NCBI GenBank assembly: GCA_950022295.1
Contig: OX465595.1
Span: forward strand, 433,064,270 to 433,128,269
DNA length: 64,000 nucleotides
Direction of reading: 5' to 3'
From: Bromus sterilis
Lineage: Eukaryota > Streptophyta > Magnoliopsida > Poales > Poaceae
This document shows, in pieces, positions 59,110 through 64,000 of the stretch. The first letter of the stretch is position 1, and each line of letters opens with the position of its first letter. Both the position numbers and the translations under genes were made by a program. The notes below the pieces were generated by a model. The model searched no databases. It was not told where the DNA came from and worked only from the letters and a program-made list of their open reading frames with translations.

Positions 59110-62030
59110 TCAATAGGTGGTTGGAGAGCATTGGAGACTTGGCTACTTCATGAAGAAGAAGAAAGTACTTTCACCACAAGTTGTGGTTAATTACTAGTCA
59201 AGTGGATTATCATCATATTCATTAATCCTATGCTCCTCCTTGCGGTAACTTGTAGTTACATTGTTTACATTGAAAGTTACTAGCACCGTGCATGTGTAGG
59301 TTTGGTGCCTAGCATGTGTTTGTATGTTGTGCCTCTTATTATGCTTGATTTGTGGTATTTAGCATATGTAGGTTGCAATGCACCTCATACAATTGTGAGT
59401 GTATGTGTGTGTTATTTCTAGCCTTTATTGCTTCATTAGTTGAATCTTATTTGGCTCTTTCGTGATATCAATGGATCATCACATTATGGGGGAGTGTTAT
59501 GTTTACACATATCACAAACCTTGAATGTGTATATATGTGGAATACTATCTAGAATTATTTGTACAATATTATCTAGCATAGTCTATACTCACAATGTAAA
59601 ACGTGCATCCATGCACAACTCCTAGAAATATCTCATAAATTGGGTCTCATTTGACACATGTGGATAATACATGAAGTGTCACATTATGGGGGAGCGGTAT
59701 GCTATGTGCATACCGCAATCCTTAAAGACGTGAATAAATTAAATAATGCCATTTAGAATTCATATTTGAAATTATCTTAGATCTGTGTGGCTTACATTGT
59801 TTTGTTTGAGTATGATATTCTTGTGGGATTTTTCCATTATCTGTCATAAAATTCTTAGGTGGGAATTGTTTGATTCAATTCATTCCAATTATGGTTATGC
59901 ATGGTTATCTATATAATTGGAATATTAAGAATCTCCTATACATGCATTGTGGTTAATTATAAACTCTCAACATATGCCTTATATATTGAAGTTGATCATG
60001 CATATCGTTGAAATCTACCACCGAGTATTATTCTAGATACCATTAAACTTGGTATTCCTTCATGTGGTAGAATTAGTAGATCATCTTCGTCTCGGCCTTT
60101 ACTTCAACTTACATTTTACATCTTGCCGAGAAATCCATTTGTCTCCCAAATGTTCTCCCGCGCCTTGCTCAAGCTCATATTCTTAGTTTTGTGAAGTTAC
60201 GGGAGTTGGTTGTCTCACTAGTTGTTCTATCTTATATCCATTTGAGTGTGATATGACCTTGAAAATACGTGTAATGTATATCTTATGTGCACTTTGGTTT
60301 TGCTTAGTTCATATGTTGAACTATGTGTGTGATCATGTGTTGATTCATCACTTTGATACAATTTGGACAACATAAAGGATGATTGATTTTATTTAAAGTG
60401 TTCATCGTTTATATATTATATAGTCTAAATTATATCTTCTTGGTTCTTGATATGCTTGTGCATGCATGCTTAAATATATGTGTATCTTCATGCCCTGCTT
60501 GCTCTATTTGATCCAAGATATGTAGGGGAAACTCCATCAAACCTTGACGTTTAAGATGTGCAGTCATATTCATACTCACATACTTAAGTGGAGTTTGCCC
60601 TATGTATTGTAGCTATGCTAACCACTTTGGACCCAGTAAGGTTGGGGACCATATTGTACTTAAATGGTCTCAGGTACATTTGAGGAATGTTGAGTGCTTG
60701 GCTTATTCATTGAGAAGGTGGTGCTTTCATGAGGAACCATGAGTCAAGCCATAATATGTTATTGATCTACAAACTTTATTCCAATGCCATCACGGTAACA
60801 TGAAAGTATTGCAAGCATATATATATAGTGTAATGTGGTCAACCTTGTGTAGGTTGCATCATGGCATGATTAGTTCTTGCTAAAAGTGTGTTTCTTGCAT
60901 GTTCTTACAAGAAAAGTTTTGTGATATGGGGCATTTGGGAAGTTTCATATAATGGGAAAGTTACCCCAAAATTTGTCATAAGAAAATTTATTGCGTATCA
61001 AATCCTCAAATGTGCTCTCATATGCAATATTGATGATATTGTATAAACACTCTAATTGCTCGTAGTATGTGCTTTCTTGATTAGCAATTCATGGTTATAA
61101 AAATGAGATCAATTTGTGCCATGTGCCATGTTCCATGTGTCATGTGTCATGTGCCTTGCTCTTATGATAGGATCAAAACTTGTGTAACAATGGGTTCACA
61201 TATGGATATCATGTCGCTATCAATTGTAACTATCTTTTATATGTGAGTTTCTTTGTGTATTTCCACTTAGGAACTTATATACATCAGAAAGTTAATATAT
61301 TCCCTTGATATCATCTACCCATTGCCGACCACTTAGTTTGTTCATTGATGTTTCTTTGGTGGCTTCGGTAGAAGGGTGTTATGTGAGTGCTTGTATGTCT
61401 TGCATATTCCTTTTGCACTCATGTGTGTTAATGTATTCCTCATATGTCTAATTCCTATCTTCATATCTTTGTCCCTTGCTACCTTATATTGATCCCCACT
61501 TAAGGTTGAGCTTCTCCATGTGTTCCTTATAGAATATGTGCATTTGTTTTCACTCATAACTTGTCATATGCACACATTATGGTGGTCTCATACCATATGG
61601 GTTTCTCTAGATCTTTCCTTCCATTTTGGCATTTGTTGCCAATGGGGGAGAAGTTTAGAGGGTTTAGTGGTTGAGATCATTCATGCATATCTATTAGTGT
61701 TATATATGGTTATGGCATGAATGAGCTACGCATATAGAGTAAACTTCAACATGGTCAACATATGCAATGAAATTCAAGTTCATTCACACATGCATATATT
61801 GTGGGGGAGTTTTCTCTATATATTATGGTTCTACTAACATCAAATTCTTATGTAGTATTTTGATGCTAGTATAACCGGTGCGGATAACATAAAGTAACTT
61901 TGTGTTACTTTATGCTATCAAAAGAACCCAAGTATACAATTTATCCTTGGATAAGTTGCATGCTTGTTTGAATATTCATTATATAAACCCTCTTACTGAG
62001 ATTGTCATCAACTACCAAAATGGGGGAGAT
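59110..62030 (+). other. Non-coding interior of the second unit
   Basis: Same content as 51236-54156, with no polymerase domains. The polypurine tract 'aaaatgggggagatt' immediately precedes LTR3. Confidence 0.8.
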
Positions 62031-64000
62031 TAAAAGTACATGTAGTCCCCATGTGTGGTTTTGGTAATTAATGACAATCCTTATGGACTAATGTTTTCAT
62101 TGAGATATATATATTTGAAGGAAAGTTACATAGGCAATGCATGAAGAACATTGTTCATCAACACAAATGTATCCATTGTGGCTTGGTAATGAATGATGAT
62201 TCCAATAAAGCAACAATGGCATCATGGATCTATGGATATTTGTCCCATGGATAATGATAAGAAGAATGGATGATGTTGCAATGAATACAATCTATTGAAG
62301 GTCGGGTTTTGGGTCTCACGTGTTGTATACAACCCCGGACTAAGAGGATTCAAAAGCAAAGCCATTTTCCTCAACAAGACTGAGAATATTCATGTTGAAC
62401 ACTTGTCCATTTGAGGTCATCATAAGGACTCAATAATTCGCGCAATATATCTGTCATGTGTCTTTTGGACTGGACACCACTTGATCATGGAGTAAAGATG
62501 AATTCCGACCAAGATAAAGATGAAAGATTGAATTCTTTATGGTCAACACTCTAGCACTACTTATGTACCACATGGGATCTTATGGCATGGTAAGAAATTG
62601 TCAATTGTGCTTTGAGTTCTAACCCATACGATGTATTTATATATCCTTGAGGGATAGGTGATTCTCATGGGAATGCATCAAGAGAAAGATCACAAGTGCC
62701 CATGAGATGATGACATCAAGTGTAATGGTCATCAAGTTATACAAGGTCAAGTTCAAGATATGCATCTCAGAGGATTACATGCTTGAAGCTTGCGGATGAT
62801 CACGTGGTGGCACATGTGAAGATGGAATATAATGCAAAGCTTTCCTCATGACTTACGAGGATACTAATGAAGTCTTCACCGAGTTATGTGACCAATATTT
62901 CATGGACATATTGAGCCAAGCATGACCCCATCATCGAGCTCAAGTGGAACGCTCAAGTCAAAGGTATTGTGTCGTGGATCATTGACCATCGAAAATGATA
63001 CATGCTCAAGAATGGATTTCCGGAAGCTATAGTATAGTTCTTTTATTATTCTTGAGTCATAGGTATCCCGCACTATTAAGAGGGGATCAAAGGGGTTTAG
63101 TAATGGACTTGCTCAAGTCAACAATTCCTACCTCAATTCCACTCCTATCCTTTATACCAAAGGGGGGGGGGAATCCAAAGCCAACTCATTTCTCAAATAC
63201 TATGGCATATCCTTTACATACTTTGCACCTTCAATTTTGGCTTATCTTGGGTGGTTCTCTATGTGAGGATCTTGAGCTTTTCAATAGCTTTAAAATAAGC
63301 CCAAGATCATCAAAATCGGAGTTTGTATGTAAAAGTTATGCATGTTTCAGTTTTGGGTTCCTGCTGACTTTCCTATGGTCGGACGGTCCGGGCTCGATGT
63401 CGGACGGTCCGGGCATTGCTCGGACGGTCCGGGTTCGAAGTTGGATGGTCCGAACATGGGCACCCGAGTCCAATGGGTTTTATGCCCATGTCGGACGGTT
63501 CGGGTTGCATGTCGGACGGTCCGGGCTATGCCCGGACGGTCCGGGATGAACCCCGGACGGTCCGACCGGGTCGTCCGACTATGCCCTTATTAACTGGCTT
63601 CCTACCCGTTAAAGTTGTCGGACGTCCGGGATCTATGTCGGACCGTCCGGGCTTGTCCCAGACCGTCCGACTTGGTCCTCGGACCGTCCGGGATGCTCCA
63701 GATCTGCACCAAACGGCTAGTTCTCGTGTGTATTATAAATACCCCTCACCCACTCCGGGTGAGGGTTGAGCACTTCATTCCAAACACACAAGAACCCTAA
63801 AAGGCTCCCTCTCCTTTCTCCTACACCAAATCCTAGATCCCGAAGAGATTTGTGAGAGTTCTTGAGAGAGATTTCACCCATTGATAGATCCACTCCCTCT
63901 CCCTCTTTTGACCAAAGGAATTCGCGATTTGAGCAAGTCTTGAGCATTTCCCCCTTGATCTTGTTACTCTTGGAGGTTGGAGACTCCTGGGCGGTAGGAG
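62031..64000 (+). mobile_element. LTR3, cut by the window end
   Basis: First 1,970 bp of a third LTR. It is identical to LTR2 apart from the G-run length until 63870, then differs from both other LTRs at 63870, 63984 and 63989. Confidence 0.95.

Overview
The window looks like nuclear DNA of a grass, most probably a Triticeae species (wheat, Aegilops, rye or barley type). It has intron-containing plant genes with GC-rich first exons, a CACTA transposon of the Ptta/En/Spm class, Tourist, Stowaway, hAT and Mutator-type MITEs, LINE fragments, and LTR retrotransposons with long LTRs and a tRNA-iMet-type primer site. There are no bacterial features. Species and chromosome cannot be fixed from the sequence alone.

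Layout. 0-12.3 kb is repeat-rich: a decayed plant-transposon ORF, a 1 kb hAT element with an exact 8-bp target duplication, two LINE fragments, a CATGG-rich AT array, a Tourist MITE, and a Copia-type LTR followed by a GC-rich leader with degenerate tandem repeats. That leader abuts the 5' end of a CASP-like membrane protein gene (12.29-12.94 kb, +), which may have lost its native N-terminus. The main intact gene is a SCAR/WAVE-family gene (13.3-22.6 kb, -). Its 11 exons join in one frame to 2,199 residues, with an N-terminal SCAR homology domain, a huge acidic middle exon carrying internal repeats, and a C-terminal WH2 plus acidic tail. One of its introns uses a GC donor.

22.7-26.4 kb is intergenic with MITEs. 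26.5-43.4 kb holds the broken-up remains of a wall-associated kinase (WAK) cluster: a signal-peptide plus galacturonan-binding exon with an in-frame stop (26.5 kb), an isolated calcium-binding EGF exon (36.0 kb), and a second galacturonan-binding exon, 21-nt mini-exon and complete kinase exon (40.7-43.4 kb). The gaps are filled by a PIF/Harbinger-like element, a solo LTR with an exact 5-bp target duplication, and a 6 kb cluster of nested MITEs.

From 44.1 kb onward lies a CACTA element whose transposase-associated gene is cut by a tandem retrotransposon array: LTR1 - gag interior - LTR2 - apparently identical interior - LTR3, running off the end of the window. LTR2 is a chimera, matching LTR3 over its first two thirds and LTR1 beyond. 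That is what unequal crossing-over between the two LTRs of one element would produce. No protease, integrase or reverse transcriptase was seen in either interior, so the family looks non-autonomous.

The host genes do not form one pathway. SCAR controls actin nucleation through Arp2/3, CASP-like proteins are four-helix plasma-membrane proteins, and WAKs are cell-wall receptor kinases.
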